A DNA stretch of 64,000 bases, taken from DSVZ01 sp037439785. Its GTDB lineage: Bacteria > Verrucomicrobiota > Verrucomicrobiia > Limisphaerales > J093. The position numbers were made by a program, and so were the translations under genes. Under the pieces are notes generated by a model. That model saw only the letters and a list, made by a program, of their open reading frames with translations, was not told the origin of the DNA and ran no database searches. Numbering within the stretch: position 1 is the first letter of the stretch; every line of letters starts with the position of its first letter. The stretch is taken from positions 62,001-126,000 of the forward strand of contig JBBIVJ010000001.1 in NCBI GenBank assembly GCA_037439785.1, read 5' to 3'. Of the stretch, positions 49,751 through 60,200 are shown in pieces.

Positions 49751-50520
49751 ACGCGAAGACCCGCGCGCACCGGGCATGTTGGGGGTGGCGAAGCCGGGGC
49801 TTCACGCTGGTCGAGTTGCTGGTGGTGGTGGCGGTGCTGGCGGTGCTGGTGGGCCTGCTGCTGCCGGCGCTGGCCCGCTCGAAAACCTCCGCCCGCAGCG
49901 TCGCCTGCCTGAATCACCTCCGCCAGATGGCCCTGGCGGCGCAGATGTACACGGATGCCCACCGGCAGTTCTTCCCGCCGGCCTACGCCCAGGCGGTCGA
50001 GGACGGCGTCACGGTGCTGCGGGCCTGGGATTTCACCACCCGGCCGGGACCGACGCCGCAGGTCACCGCCGGTCTGCTCTGGGAAGGCCTGCCGCCGCAG
50101 CAAATCCAGCAATGCCCGGCCTATCGCGGTCCGGCCAACTGGCTGGCCGATCCGCACACCGGCTACAACTACAACACCAGCTACCTCGGCCACGGCCAGC
50201 TCGAGAGCATCCCCGAACCGGCGCGCCTCTCCGACGTCAAGCAACCCGCCGCCACCGCCCTGTTCGGCGACGGTGAGTACGCCAGCGGCGCGAACAAATT
50301 CATGCGCGCCCCCTGGCCCAACCCCGGCGACGCCGGCTTCCGCGGCCGCTGGGCCGGGACGCAAGGGTACCGGCACGGGGGACGAAGCAACGTGGCGTTC
50401 TGCGACGGCCACGCCGCGGCCTGGCGCGCGCGCTTCGCGGAGAATCAGGACGGCGCCGACCGCGTGGCGGACGGGACCGGTTTCCTGTCGGCGGACAACT
50501 CCCTGTACGACCTGGATTGA
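49747..50520 (+). CDS. Prepilin-like protein with H-X9-DG C-terminus
   Basis: A 257-aa pseudopilin-like protein. It has a basic leader, then GFTLVELLVVVAVLAVLVGL, the N-methylation/cleavage site of type II secretion/type IV pilins (cut before Phe). A soluble domain follows with GYNYNTSYLGHG, and a C-terminal HGGRSNVAFCDGH, the H-X9-DG motif of large prepilin families in Planctomycetota and Verrucomicrobiota. It is the last gene of the B12 operon, coupled by an ATGA overlap. A pilin under cobalamin control is unusual. Confidence 0.85.
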   Translation: MNAKTRAHRACWGWRSRGFTLVELLVVVAVLAVLVGLLLPALARSKTSARSVACLNHLRQMALAAQMYTDAHRQFFPPAYAQAVEDGVTVLRAWDFTTRPGPTPQVTAGLLWEGLPPQQIQQCPAYRGPANWLADPHTGYNYNTSYLGHGQLESIPEPARLSDVKQPAATALFGDGEYASGANKFMRAPWPNPGDAGFRGRWAGTQGYRHGGRSNVAFCDGHAAAWRARFAENQDGADRVADGTGFLSADNSLYDLD

Positions 50521-50553
50521 GCGGCCGCGTCCGACGCGCCGCCGGCGGGGCGC

Positions 50554-53500
50554 TCAGCGCAGGCGCATCCAGAAGCGGTAGAACCGGGTGGCGCCCGCGG
50601 GCCGTGGCAGTTCGACCTCGAACTCGTCGTTGCCCAGCGGGGTGGGGCCGATGCCGGTGGGGGCAAAGCCGCTGCTCAGGGTGTCCGCCGCCTCCACCAC
50701 GAACTGGAAGTGGCCGGCGTAGGCGGCGGGGAACTTCCACTTCACGCCCAGCTTGCCGGCCGGTTTGAGCACCAGCTCGAGCGCCGGCGGCTGCAGCACC
50801 ACCACGGGCCCGGTGCCCTTGATGGCTTTGTCATTGGGATCGGTGCCGTCGAGGAACTCCTGCAGGTTCGAGTAGCCGTCCCCGTCCTTGTCGCCGTGGG
50901 CGCCCTCGGCCAGGCCGCCGAAGAAGGCGCACTCGAAGTTGTCGGGCAGCAGGTCGCCGTCCGCGTCCACGACCGGGAGGGCGGGGATGGCGAGCACAAT
51001 GGCGGAGAGGACTTCAAGGCCGCGGTCGGCGCAGTCGCCGGCGTCCCCATCGGCGTAGCCCACGACCTGGATCGTCGTGCCCGGCACCAGCTCGAAGTCG
51101 GGGAAGAGGTAGTTGCCCCCCTCGGCGAACCAGAGGCTCCAGGTCTGGGTACCATCGCTGAGCACCGTGCAGCCCTCGGGCATGGGATCGGGCAGGACGG
51201 TCAGGTGGAGCGTCACCTTGGGCCGGCTGAAATCGAGAGCCATCAACTCGGCGACGGCGTTCGCGGCGGCGAGGCGCTGCGCGGGGGTGAGCGTGGTGGC
51301 GGCCAGGTAATTCGAGTGCAGGGTGCCGGCGAACAGGAAATGGCGGAGCACTTCCACCGGCAGGGGGTACTGGCCGGGCGCGGCGTTGTTCGAGAGGCTG
51401 CTGATGCGGTACACGTCATCGGCAAGGGCGCGCAAGGCGGCGACGTTGGCGCCAGCGCCACCCACCGCGGCCAGCAGGCCCTGATGCACCGCGACCAGGC
51501 GGTGGGCCGGCTGGCCGGCCTGCTCCCGCTCGAGGGCGAGCAGGGCCGCACTGCCGGGGAAGTGCCGGTCCACATCGCCCGGTCGGGCGGGGAACAGGGT
51601 AAGCTGGTTGGTGGGCGGCAGGCCGCGCGCCTGCAGCAGCAGCTCGAACTTCCGCTCGGTGAGCAGGGCCACCAGCGTGTCCAACGGGCCGGGGGCGGTG
51701 ATGACGCGGGTGCGCGGGCGGGCGGCGGCGGCGGCCTGGGAGGCGGCCCGCCAGGCGGCGGCCTGGGAGGCGGGCGTGCCCGGGCCGGGCGTGAAGTTCA
51801 CCTCCAGTCCGGCGTCCTGCGAGGGGATGGGCTCAAGGGCGAGCAGTTCGCGGCCGAGGTTCTGGTCCGCCGCCGCGGTCTGGATGGGGAAGTGGGGATC
51901 GGTGGCCAGGGCCAGCAGGCGCTGGCGGTCGTCCACGCCGAGGTTGCGAAGGCGGGCGGCGGGGTTGAGCACGCCGGGCACGCCCAGGTTGGCGGTGAGG
52001 GCGGAGCCGAGGAGGTCGCCGGCCAGGTTGAAGGCGCGCACGGTCACCCCGGTGCGGGCCAGGGCCGGGCCGGGCACGGTACCGTCCAGCGGGCGCGGGG
52101 TAACGTACAGGTCGAAGCCCGAGCCATCGTCCAGGCGCGGGCCGGCCGGGTGGCTGGCGGCGGCGTAGGGGTTGGAGCCGGCCACCAGTTCCTCGAGGTC
52201 ATTGAAACCGTCGCCGTCGGCGTCCTTGCCGCTGCTGACCGGGTCGAGTCCGGCCCCCAGCTCGAGGTAGTCGGGTGTGCCGTTGTTGTTGGCGTCCAGA
52301 CCCACCTCGACGAAGTCCGGCACGCCGTCGTGGTCCGAGTCCAGTGTCCATTGGTCGGCCGGGAAGGTGTAGGTGGCGTGGCGGACGGGAGACTTGCGGG
52401 TGCTGCCGCCACCCTGCTGGGCGAAGTAGCTGACGGTGGTGTCGAAATAGACCGGGAAGGGCGCGGTGTAGGTGGACCAGGCGGCCACGGGGTTGGTGCG
52501 GTAAAAGATCGTGGCCCCGGCGAGCGAGGCGGTGAGGGTGATCTGGACCGCGGCGGGTTGCGGGCCGGGTGGCGGGCTGATGGTTACGTCGGCCACTTCA
52601 TCGCCGCTGGGGGGCAGGAAGCTGAAGACCGAGATGGCCTCGTGGTACTGGTTGGCCAGACCGAAGGCCGCCGGCGGGGTGACGCGGGCCACGGTGCGGG
52701 GGGTGGGATTGCGCAGGCCCTGGGTGGTGCCCTGGAAGGTCTCCACCCGCACAGAGATTTGCGGCGGCGCCCCGCTGATCTGCGGCTGGGAGGTCCAATC
52801 CCCCGCCGCCAGCCGCTGCACCAGATTCGGCGCGGGCGCGACAAACGGCTCGAACTGGAACAGGAAGACGTTCGCCCCGCCGGCATGGCGGTTGAGCGTG
52901 TCCAGCGCGCCGCTCTCGGCCAGGGTGTACGGTCCGCTGCCCGCGCTGGTGTACCGGTGGAAACGCGCCGGGCGCCCCTCCGGACCGGAGAAGGCCACGA
53001 AGCCGTCCGCCGTGGCCACGGCGCCGCCGAAGCGTTCGCCCGCCGGCGCGGCCAGGGCCTGGAAGAGCGTGGGCGCGCTCGCGCCGTCGAAGTTCAGGAT
53101 CACCGCCGTGGCGCCGCCGTGGCGCAGGGCCAGCAGCCGCCCGCCGCTGGCGGTGGGGATCACGAACAGCGCCTCGGCGTTGAAGCCCAGCGGGAAGGTC
53201 GAGCCGCCGCTCAGATTGAAGGAGCCCGGGGTGGGCTCGGCAACACGGCGATGGTGGATGCTGGCGGACCCCGCCGTGTGAAAGACGAAGTCGAAAAGGG
53301 CCGAGGCGGAGAAGCGGTGATTCAGCACCTGCGCGACATCGGGCACCCCGGCGATGGTGGCGACGTTGACCGGTGCTCCGGTGGCGAGGCTGACCAGGCG
53401 GAACTCATCGCCCGCGCCGGCCGTGGCGACCAGGAGGCCGAGCACGTCGGCCACGCCGGTCATGAGCTGCGCGGGCTGGGCGCGCAGGACTTCGGCGGCC

Positions 53501-54054
53501 TCGGCGGCCTCGCCCAGGATGGAAAAGGCCGCGCCGGTCGAGCGCACCAGGGCGCGGCGGCGCGGGGCGGGCGGGTTGTTCAGGGCGGTGAGGATGTAGA
53601 GGTCGTGGTGGGCGGTGTTGCCGGCGCCGCCGATGTCCAGGGCCGCGACGTGGGCCGGGCCGATGCCGCCCATGTACACCTCGCGCGGCACGCCGTTGAC
53701 CAGCGGATCGTCGCAGGGGATGACCAGCACGCGGTTGGCGTCCGGACCGGCCAGCACCAGCGCGTCGCGCGCGGTGTCCAGCACCCGGCCGGCACTGACG
53801 CCGGTGACACCGGTGACGCCCCCCGGTCGGGAAGCGGTCCATTGATGGCCGCCGCCCGCCTGGCCGTAGCCGATGAGGTAGGCGCCGGATTCGAGGTCCA
53901 CCACGGCGGCGTCGGGCCGGCCGTCGCCGTTGAAGTCGGCGCTCAAGTAGGCGGAACCGGCGGAGAGAACCGGGTAAGCGGGTTGCGCGAGCAGCGCCGG
54001 CGACGCCAGCACGGCGGCGATCATCACCGTGGACAGGAAACGCAGCGTTCTCAT
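50554..54054 (-). CDS. Giant secreted protein with FG-GAP-like and calcium-binding repeats
   Basis: A 1166-aa exported protein with a signal peptide (FLSTVMIAAVLASPALLAQ). An FG-GAP/VCBS-like opening (SADFNGDGRPDAAVVD) starts a propeller-like N-terminal half. A chitobiase-C-like beta unit lies at about 500-565. A TSP3/EF-like calcium stretch (DSDHDGVPDF, NNNGTPDYLELG, DADGDGFNDLEEL) follows at about 570, with another near 1030 (DADGDLLPDNFE, DKDGDGYSNLQEF). The C-terminus has FQFVVEAADTLSSGFAP and ends FYRFWMRLR. It is last in a three-gene operon and its start overlaps the previous stop (ATGA). Probably a surface structural protein; function unknown. Confidence 0.72.
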   Translation of the reverse strand: MRTLRFLSTVMIAAVLASPALLAQPAYPVLSAGSAYLSADFNGDGRPDAAVVDLESGAYLIGYGQAGGGHQWTASRPGGVTGVTGVSAGRVLDTARDALVLAGPDANRVLVIPCDDPLVNGVPREVYMGGIGPAHVAALDIGGAGNTAHHDLYILTALNNPPAPRRRALVRSTGAAFSILGEAAEAAEVLRAQPAQLMTGVADVLGLLVATAGAGDEFRLVSLATGAPVNVATIAGVPDVAQVLNHRFSASALFDFVFHTAGSASIHHRRVAEPTPGSFNLSGGSTFPLGFNAEALFVIPTASGGRLLALRHGGATAVILNFDGASAPTLFQALAAPAGERFGGAVATADGFVAFSGPEGRPARFHRYTSAGSGPYTLAESGALDTLNRHAGGANVFLFQFEPFVAPAPNLVQRLAAGDWTSQPQISGAPPQISVRVETFQGTTQGLRNPTPRTVARVTPPAAFGLANQYHEAISVFSFLPPSGDEVADVTISPPPGPQPAAVQITLTASLAGATIFYRTNPVAAWSTYTAPFPVYFDTTVSYFAQQGGGSTRKSPVRHATYTFPADQWTLDSDHDGVPDFVEVGLDANNNGTPDYLELGAGLDPVSSGKDADGDGFNDLEELVAGSNPYAAASHPAGPRLDDGSGFDLYVTPRPLDGTVPGPALARTGVTVRAFNLAGDLLGSALTANLGVPGVLNPAARLRNLGVDDRQRLLALATDPHFPIQTAAADQNLGRELLALEPIPSQDAGLEVNFTPGPGTPASQAAAWRAASQAAAAARPRTRVITAPGPLDTLVALLTERKFELLLQARGLPPTNQLTLFPARPGDVDRHFPGSAALLALEREQAGQPAHRLVAVHQGLLAAVGGAGANVAALRALADDVYRISSLSNNAAPGQYPLPVEVLRHFLFAGTLHSNYLAATTLTPAQRLAAANAVAELMALDFSRPKVTLHLTVLPDPMPEGCTVLSDGTQTWSLWFAEGGNYLFPDFELVPGTTIQVVGYADGDAGDCADRGLEVLSAIVLAIPALPVVDADGDLLPDNFECAFFGGLAEGAHGDKDGDGYSNLQEFLDGTDPNDKAIKGTGPVVVLQPPALELVLKPAGKLGVKWKFPAAYAGHFQFVVEAADTLSSGFAPTGIGPTPLGNDEFEVELPRPAGATRFYRFWMRLR

Positions 54055-57000
54055 GGCGTGGCCTCCACGACGTTGGTGGGGATGACCTCCTTGATCTCGC
54101 CATCCGGCCCGAGCCGGACGATGAGATAGACATACCGCGCGCCGGTGACCACAGGCTGAGTGTCCACGAGCCATAGGGCCCCGGGCAGTTCTCCGCCGCC
54201 AACAATGACTCCATCAGTCACCCGGATGAACGGATCATGGATCACGGTCACCGGTCCGCGCTGCGGGTCGTTGGCAAACGCATGGGCGATCTCCTCCATC
54301 AGCGGCGTGACCTGGATCAGGTCGTAACCAACCTGCGGGTACTCCGGCGAAACGGCCTGGACGCGATAGACCACCGCCGGGAAGAGCTTTTCACCGAACT
54401 TGTTGGTGTACAGGTGGAACATCGGGTCGCGATGCAGGCGCAGGCTGGGCAGGTTCACCTCGGGCCGTTCCTTGGGCACGTTGACCAGGTCGCGGCGCGG
54501 CACCTCGCCAATGCGGATGGCCAGACCGGGGAAAATGTTGTCCGGCATCCGCGCGGCCTGGAGCGAGGGATGGAAGAAGTTCAGGTCCGGCAGCGGGCGC
54601 GCCGGCCAGGGCACCTCCGGACCGACCAGCGGCGGCACGTGCCAGCTCAGGGACTCGGCGTTGCTGTCCGGCCCGGGCACGCCATCGGGGCCGACGGCGG
54701 CCACCATCACGGTGTATTCCTGGCCAAGGGCGATGTTGACGGTGACCTCGAACTGCGCGCCGTTGCCGAAGGCCGGGCCGACCGGCGGGGTGCGGTACAG
54801 GAAGAAGACGTTGGTGCGCGGTTCGTTGCCGACGAGGTACTGCTTGACCCGATTGGTGATCAGGGTGCCGAGGTCCGGCGAGGGATTGGGCGGCATGAAG
54901 CCGAGGGCGTTGGCGATGGAGACCTCGAAGCGGCTCACGCCGTAGGGCGGGCAGAACCAGCGCACCTTCATCTTCGGGCTGGACTCGTCCCCGACCGGCT
55001 CCAGGGGCGCCAGCAGGGGCACGGCCATCGGCATCTGGATTTCGATGCACTCGTCAATCTGCACCAGCGGGCTGGCGTTGCCGTGCTCGTCGAAGAGCTG
55101 GGCAAAGTAGCAGATGACCGCGGCGTTGGCCGGCATGTCCGGGTCCTGCACGGTGATCTGGGACACGTCGTCGAAGTTCGCCGGCCCCTGCTTGATGAGG
55201 GTGAGCGGGCCGTTGTCCACGCGGCGGTAAAGGCGGTACTCCTTGGTGCCGGGGGTGAGGGTGATGACAATGTCCGGGCCGACCACGCCGCCGTCCGGAC
55301 CGTTGGGCTGCGGGTTGTGGGCGCCGCGGCAGGGGCCGAACTGGCCGGTGGCGGCGCTCCGGCGCGGGATTTTGCGGCAATCCACGCGCACGGCGAAGGG
55401 CACGCGGCGGATGGTGGTGGTCTTGGGGTCGCGGATGGTGGTAACGAAGACAAAGTCGGAAGTCTGGCCCTGGTCGTCCCCAGCCCGGCACCAGAACAGG
55501 ATTTCCCCCTCCTGGACCTGGACGCGCGGGACGGTCCAGCGCCACACCAGCAACGGCTCCTGGGGCGGGAAATAAACGCGGCCCAGGAAGTTCGATTCCG
55601 TCAGGTCGCGGAAGTAGAACTCGGCCCAGCGGACCTCCGGCCGCTCGCGGCGCACCTCGAATTCGTAGTAGGCCAGGGCCGGGTCCTGGTTGCGGCCATC
55701 CGGGTCGTTGAAATCCACCGGGTCGCGCGGCACCACGGCGTAGGCGCAGCACATCACATCAATGCGCCCGCCGGGACCGTCCGGCCCGGTGCGGTCGCGC
55801 AACACGCCATAGACCGGCCGGCTGTGGGGGGAAAAGTTGCCGCCGCCGCAGGCACCGTTGTCCACCGAGCGGATGGTGTACCAGAAGGTCTTCGAGTAGT
55901 CGGCCGGCGCGGTGGGCGAGCCGGCGCCGTCGTCGAGGTAGCTGTACAGCGTTTGGCCCGGCACGTGAGGGAAGGGGCCGGCGATGCGGTTGAGCAGGGG
56001 GTTGCCGCCGGCGGCCTGGACGTCGTCCGGCGCGGCCCAGCGGTACACGTAATAGCCGGTGACGGTGTCGGTGGTGTTGGTGTTGGGGCGCCAGAGCACC
56101 TTGAGCTTCTGCTTCGCCGCGCCGCCGGTATAGGTGTAGTCGTTTTCGACCCGCACGGCGAGGGGGGCGTCCGGCGGCAGGCGGTCGCACACGGTCACCA
56201 GCAGGCCGGGGGAAGGGCTCCAGTCGCGGCCGAGCACGTCCCGGGAGGTGACGAAGTAGTAGAACTGCGCGCCGTTCTCGAAGGGGACGCCCCCGGGCTG
56301 GTAGCGGCCGTTGTCGTCGGCCAGAAAGGCGGTCCTGGGGTCGAGCGCAAAGTTGGCGACATCCGCGGCGGAGAAGTCCCGGGTCTTGAGCACGGGCAGT
56401 TCGTTGATGCGCTTGACGGCGGGGTGGGACTGAGCGGCCTGCCGCAGCACGTCGGCCGATGGCGGGGTGGTGTGCCAGCCCTGGGCCTCGGCGTGGGCCT
56501 TGGTCACGCGATAGACGTTGAAGCCGTGGTTGAGCAAGGTGAGCCGGCGCAGGGCGTCCGGCGCGGCCCAGCGGAGCTTGACGTTGAGGTCGCCGCGCGG
56601 GTCGGTCTCGGGCACCTGGACCACCGGGCCGGGACGGGGCAGGGCCACGGGGACGCCGGCGGTGACGGTGACGCGGCCGACCACGCCCAGGTCGCGGTCG
56701 TTGGCCTTGTCGTACTCGCGAATCTCGAAGGTGGTCTGGCCGGCGGGGATGACCTCGGCGTGGGCGTAGCCGAGGCAGAAGTTCACGCCCGGATGCAGCC
56801 GACCCAGCAGGACCAGGTTGTTGAGCCGGGCCGGGTCCTCGAGACTGCCGCGGATGGCGGCGGAGAGTTTCACCTCCAGCGGGCCGGCCGGCGGCTGGAG
56901 GGCGGCGAAGAGGTTGTTGACCCGCACTTCGAGCCGGGGGAGGTCCTCGCCGATCGAGACCGCGCGGTTGAGGAGGGCGCGGATGACCGGCGGCTCGGTC

Positions 57001-57290
57001 TGCAGGCTGGTGATGGCGCGGCGCTCGAAGGGCTGGGTCGAGTCGGCCGCCCCGGCCTTGGCATAGACGGCGAAGCTGCGGCCCAGGACCAAATGGTTGT
57101 CCGAGCCGACCCAGAGCAGGTAGGCCCAGTGGCGGCCGGCGGCGTCGGTGGTGGTGGTGCCGACGGTGAAGATGGTGTCGGGCAACAGGGCCGGTTGGGC
57201 CAGGCCGCGGCCGGCGCCGGCACCCGACAGCAGCAGCGCGGCGAGCACCGCTCCGCGCATCCCAACCCGACTGAATCGGCTCCGGCACAT
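54051..57290 (-). CDS. Giant secreted protein with FN3-like repeats
   Basis: A 1079-aa exported protein with a signal peptide (GAVLAALLLSGAGAGRGLAQ). It contains a series of beta-rich, fibronectin-III-like units, such as PPDAPLAVRVENDYTYTGG and LKVLWRPNTNTTDTVTGYYV, with YRWAAP following. A proline-rich region resembling FN3 lies near the C-terminus. I do not recognise a catalytic motif. It lies between two other giant secreted proteins, two bases after the first and overlapping the third by ATGA. It is likely an extracellular structural part of the same assembly. Start ATG 57290 is followed closely by a second ATG at residue 11. Confidence 0.68.
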   Translation of the reverse strand: MCRSRFSRVGMRGAVLAALLLSGAGAGRGLAQPALLPDTIFTVGTTTTDAAGRHWAYLLWVGSDNHLVLGRSFAVYAKAGAADSTQPFERRAITSLQTEPPVIRALLNRAVSIGEDLPRLEVRVNNLFAALQPPAGPLEVKLSAAIRGSLEDPARLNNLVLLGRLHPGVNFCLGYAHAEVIPAGQTTFEIREYDKANDRDLGVVGRVTVTAGVPVALPRPGPVVQVPETDPRGDLNVKLRWAAPDALRRLTLLNHGFNVYRVTKAHAEAQGWHTTPPSADVLRQAAQSHPAVKRINELPVLKTRDFSAADVANFALDPRTAFLADDNGRYQPGGVPFENGAQFYYFVTSRDVLGRDWSPSPGLLVTVCDRLPPDAPLAVRVENDYTYTGGAAKQKLKVLWRPNTNTTDTVTGYYVYRWAAPDDVQAAGGNPLLNRIAGPFPHVPGQTLYSYLDDGAGSPTAPADYSKTFWYTIRSVDNGACGGGNFSPHSRPVYGVLRDRTGPDGPGGRIDVMCCAYAVVPRDPVDFNDPDGRNQDPALAYYEFEVRRERPEVRWAEFYFRDLTESNFLGRVYFPPQEPLLVWRWTVPRVQVQEGEILFWCRAGDDQGQTSDFVFVTTIRDPKTTTIRRVPFAVRVDCRKIPRRSAATGQFGPCRGAHNPQPNGPDGGVVGPDIVITLTPGTKEYRLYRRVDNGPLTLIKQGPANFDDVSQITVQDPDMPANAAVICYFAQLFDEHGNASPLVQIDECIEIQMPMAVPLLAPLEPVGDESSPKMKVRWFCPPYGVSRFEVSIANALGFMPPNPSPDLGTLITNRVKQYLVGNEPRTNVFFLYRTPPVGPAFGNGAQFEVTVNIALGQEYTVMVAAVGPDGVPGPDSNAESLSWHVPPLVGPEVPWPARPLPDLNFFHPSLQAARMPDNIFPGLAIRIGEVPRRDLVNVPKERPEVNLPSLRLHRDPMFHLYTNKFGEKLFPAVVYRVQAVSPEYPQVGYDLIQVTPLMEEIAHAFANDPQRGPVTVIHDPFIRVTDGVIVGGGELPGALWLVDTQPVVTGARYVYLIVRLGPDGEIKEVIPTNVVEATP

Positions 57291-57292
57291 GG

Positions 57293-60200
57293 CTAGAAGT
57301 CCACCTCCCAGGAGTTGTTGTGATATTCGAGGCCCACGCTCTTCGAGAACGAGATGCAGAACGGGCACCAGCCGATCTCGCCGTAGAGCTTGCCCGAGCC
57401 CTTGAGGCGCAGGCCGTCGGCGTTTTTCACGCCCACCAGCTTGATCTCGCCGCCCACGCTGACCAGGCAGAGCACATCGCCGTTGGCCCCGAGCAGCATC
57501 TTGCCCACAAAGGTCGGGCCCTCGACGAAGTAGCCCACGCCCGCCCCGGCGCCGGCGGAGACCTGGAAAAAGCAGGTGGCCGGGATGCCCAGCAGGGCCT
57601 CGGAGACCGGAATCCACACCTCGACGTACACGTAGGCCCCGGTGAAGGGCGGGTTGCCGAGGATGCCCTGGACGTCCGGGTCCCAGAAGAACGGGTCCAG
57701 CGTGCAGGTCTTGCCAAAGAACAGGCCGCCCATGCCCTCGTACTTGTTGATGGCCACGCGGGCGGCGCAGGAGAAGAAGTTCTCGAGCTGGCCGAAGCCC
57801 ATCGAGGCACCGAGGTACTTGATCTTGAAGGCTTCGAAGTTGATTTCTCCGGTCAGCTCGATGCCGCCGCCCAGGTTGATCAGTCGCGGCGGGGAGAACG
57901 CCGGGTCAAAGGTGAACTTGGCGCCCACGTTGGCGCGCACGCCATCGCTGATCCATTTCACCTCCACGTCGGTCGCGCCCATGGTGACCTCGGTGGCGCG
58001 GCCGCTGGTCGGCAGGCAGGCGGCGGGCGTGCCGTCCGAGTCCAGTTCCTTGATCTGGAAGAAGGCGTTGAACTCCATCTCCGACGGCACCTTGAGCTGG
58101 GCGTAAAGGTCCAGGCGCAGGAGCTTGAGGGCGTCGCCGTTGATGTGGGCGTAGCCGTTGATGCGCCCGGCGCCCAGCACGCTGTTCACGTCGTCGGCCA
58201 GGCCGTTGATCGTGTTGTCCACCTCGGCGAGTGATTCGGAGATGATGTCACGGATGACCTGGTTGACCTGCTGGAAGAGCGAGTCCACCCCCTCGCGGAT
58301 GGCAGCCTCGACGTCGTAGAGCCGGTGCTTGATGGTTTCCTGGAAGGTCTTGGCGACCACCGAGGCGAAGAAGCGGTCCTCGAGCTTCTGCCGCATGTAG
58401 GCGCGCAACTCGGCCTTCGAGTAGTGCACGAAGGGGTGGTCGCCGAGGCTGAGCATCTGGTTGAAGCGGGCGTTGATGTCGTTGCGGAGCTGGTTGGCCA
58501 CGCCGATGACCTGGGCGTTGAGGGCGTTGAGCTGGGCCTTGAGTTGCTGGCGGAAATCGCCCGGCAGGGCCAGGGCCTCGCGGATGTTGCCCACCACACC
58601 GCGCAGTTCGGCCAGCGCGGCCTCGATCTGGCTGAGGGTGGGGTCGAGCGTGGCCAGGAACTCGTTGAGCTTGCTGTCCACAAAGGCGCCGATGAACTGA
58701 GCGGCCAGCTCGCCGACCAGATTTTTGATGAGCTGGGCCACGATCTGGCGGGAGCCGTCCGGCGCCTTGGCGAGTATCTGGTCCAGTTTCTGCAGCGCGT
58801 CCTCGACCTGGGCCAGGCTCGTGTCGAGCTGCTTGACGATGTCGAACTGGCCCGCGCCCGCGCCGTCCACCAGGTTGTTCAGGCGGTTGACCACCGAGTT
58901 GCCGCCGCCGGTGAGGAAGGCCGCGATGGTGGTGCCGGGTTCGCCGGCCGGGAAGCTGTTGCCGTTGGCCTGATAGATCGCCTTGAGCTGCTCATAGAGC
59001 GCGTCGAAGACCGGGTCGAGCAGGGTGTCGAAGGCCTGGTCGTAGAAGACATGCATCTGGTCCTGCAGCATCTCGTTGAACCGCTCCATGCCGGCATCGA
59101 GGGCGTCCCGCGCCGGGGCCAGCACCGCGCCGGTGAAGGCGTCCTGCACGCCGCCCAGCTCGTTGAAGACCATGTTGGCCAAGTTGATCTTGGGCAGGCC
59201 CTCGTACTCGATGCCGAACTTCAATTCGGCGTTTTTCGCGCTGAGGTACTTGGCCTGGTGCTCGACGGTGACCACCAGCAGCTTGTTCTCCACCGGCTTG
59301 AAGATGGTGAAGGCGCGGGTGGTGGTGCTCCACTTCAGCGGGTAGTCAAAGTCCACGACTCCCAGCCAGTTCCGCTGGGCGCGCACGAGATACTTCAGGT
59401 TGCCGTCGGTGTTGCCCTGCCGGTAGCCGGCCACGGTGGTGTCAGTGGGGAAGCCGCGGTTGTCCGGGTCGGCCGGGTTGGCGTTGAAGAAGTTCTGGCC
59501 GCCGATTTCGAAGCCTTTGCCGGGCCAGCCGCCCATCAGATAAATGGGCGCGCCGGTGCCGTCCTTGTCCGCGCTGGTGTGCAGGTGGACCTTGAGGTCC
59601 TCGAAGAAGGGCACGTCCAGTTTGCCGGCGATGTTGATGAAGCCGGGGGCGGTCTTGTAGAAATCCCAGTTGTTGTAGTAGGCGTCGTTGACCGGGGTGA
59701 AGGTGTACTGCTCGCTGCCCGGGCCTTTCAGCTTGAAGCTGTTGGGCAGCTTGAGCCGCGAGTCAAACGGCGGGTCCAGCGCGTTGTCCTCGCGGGTGAT
59801 GAGGTTGCCGTTGGGATGCCAGCCCAGTGTGCCAAACAGCGGGGCGTCCACGTGCTGCGCCCAGGCCATCACGCCCACGGTGAGAAAGCCCTCGCCCGGG
59901 TTGCAGGCGGCGGCGGCCTTGCGATCGAACTTCATCGTCAGCGGCGTGAAGTCCGCCTGCCAGAAGGCCAGCACCTTGTTCTCCTGGCCGGGGACGACCT
60001 TGGCGTCGTCCAGCGCGCCCAGGCAGGTGAACCTGAGCTCCTCGAAGGCCAGGGTGAAGTCCGAGGGAGGCTTGATCTTCACCGAGCCCTGGGTGCGGCT
60101 GTCCACGTTGCGGCTGTCCAGGAACGACAGGCCGAAGTTCGAGAACTGGAAGTCGTAGCCGTAAATCTGCGCCGTGGGCGGGAAGGCGCCGAAGACCGCC

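Noticed and set aside
50710..54129. A 1139-codon plus-strand frame opposite the third giant protein.
   Set aside because: It mirrors the codon pattern of the real gene on the other strand and has repetitive Gly/Arg/Val content but no domain.
54237..57296. A 1019-codon plus-strand frame opposite the second giant protein.
   Set aside because: Same reason: antisense shadow of a gene with a signal peptide and FN3-like domains.
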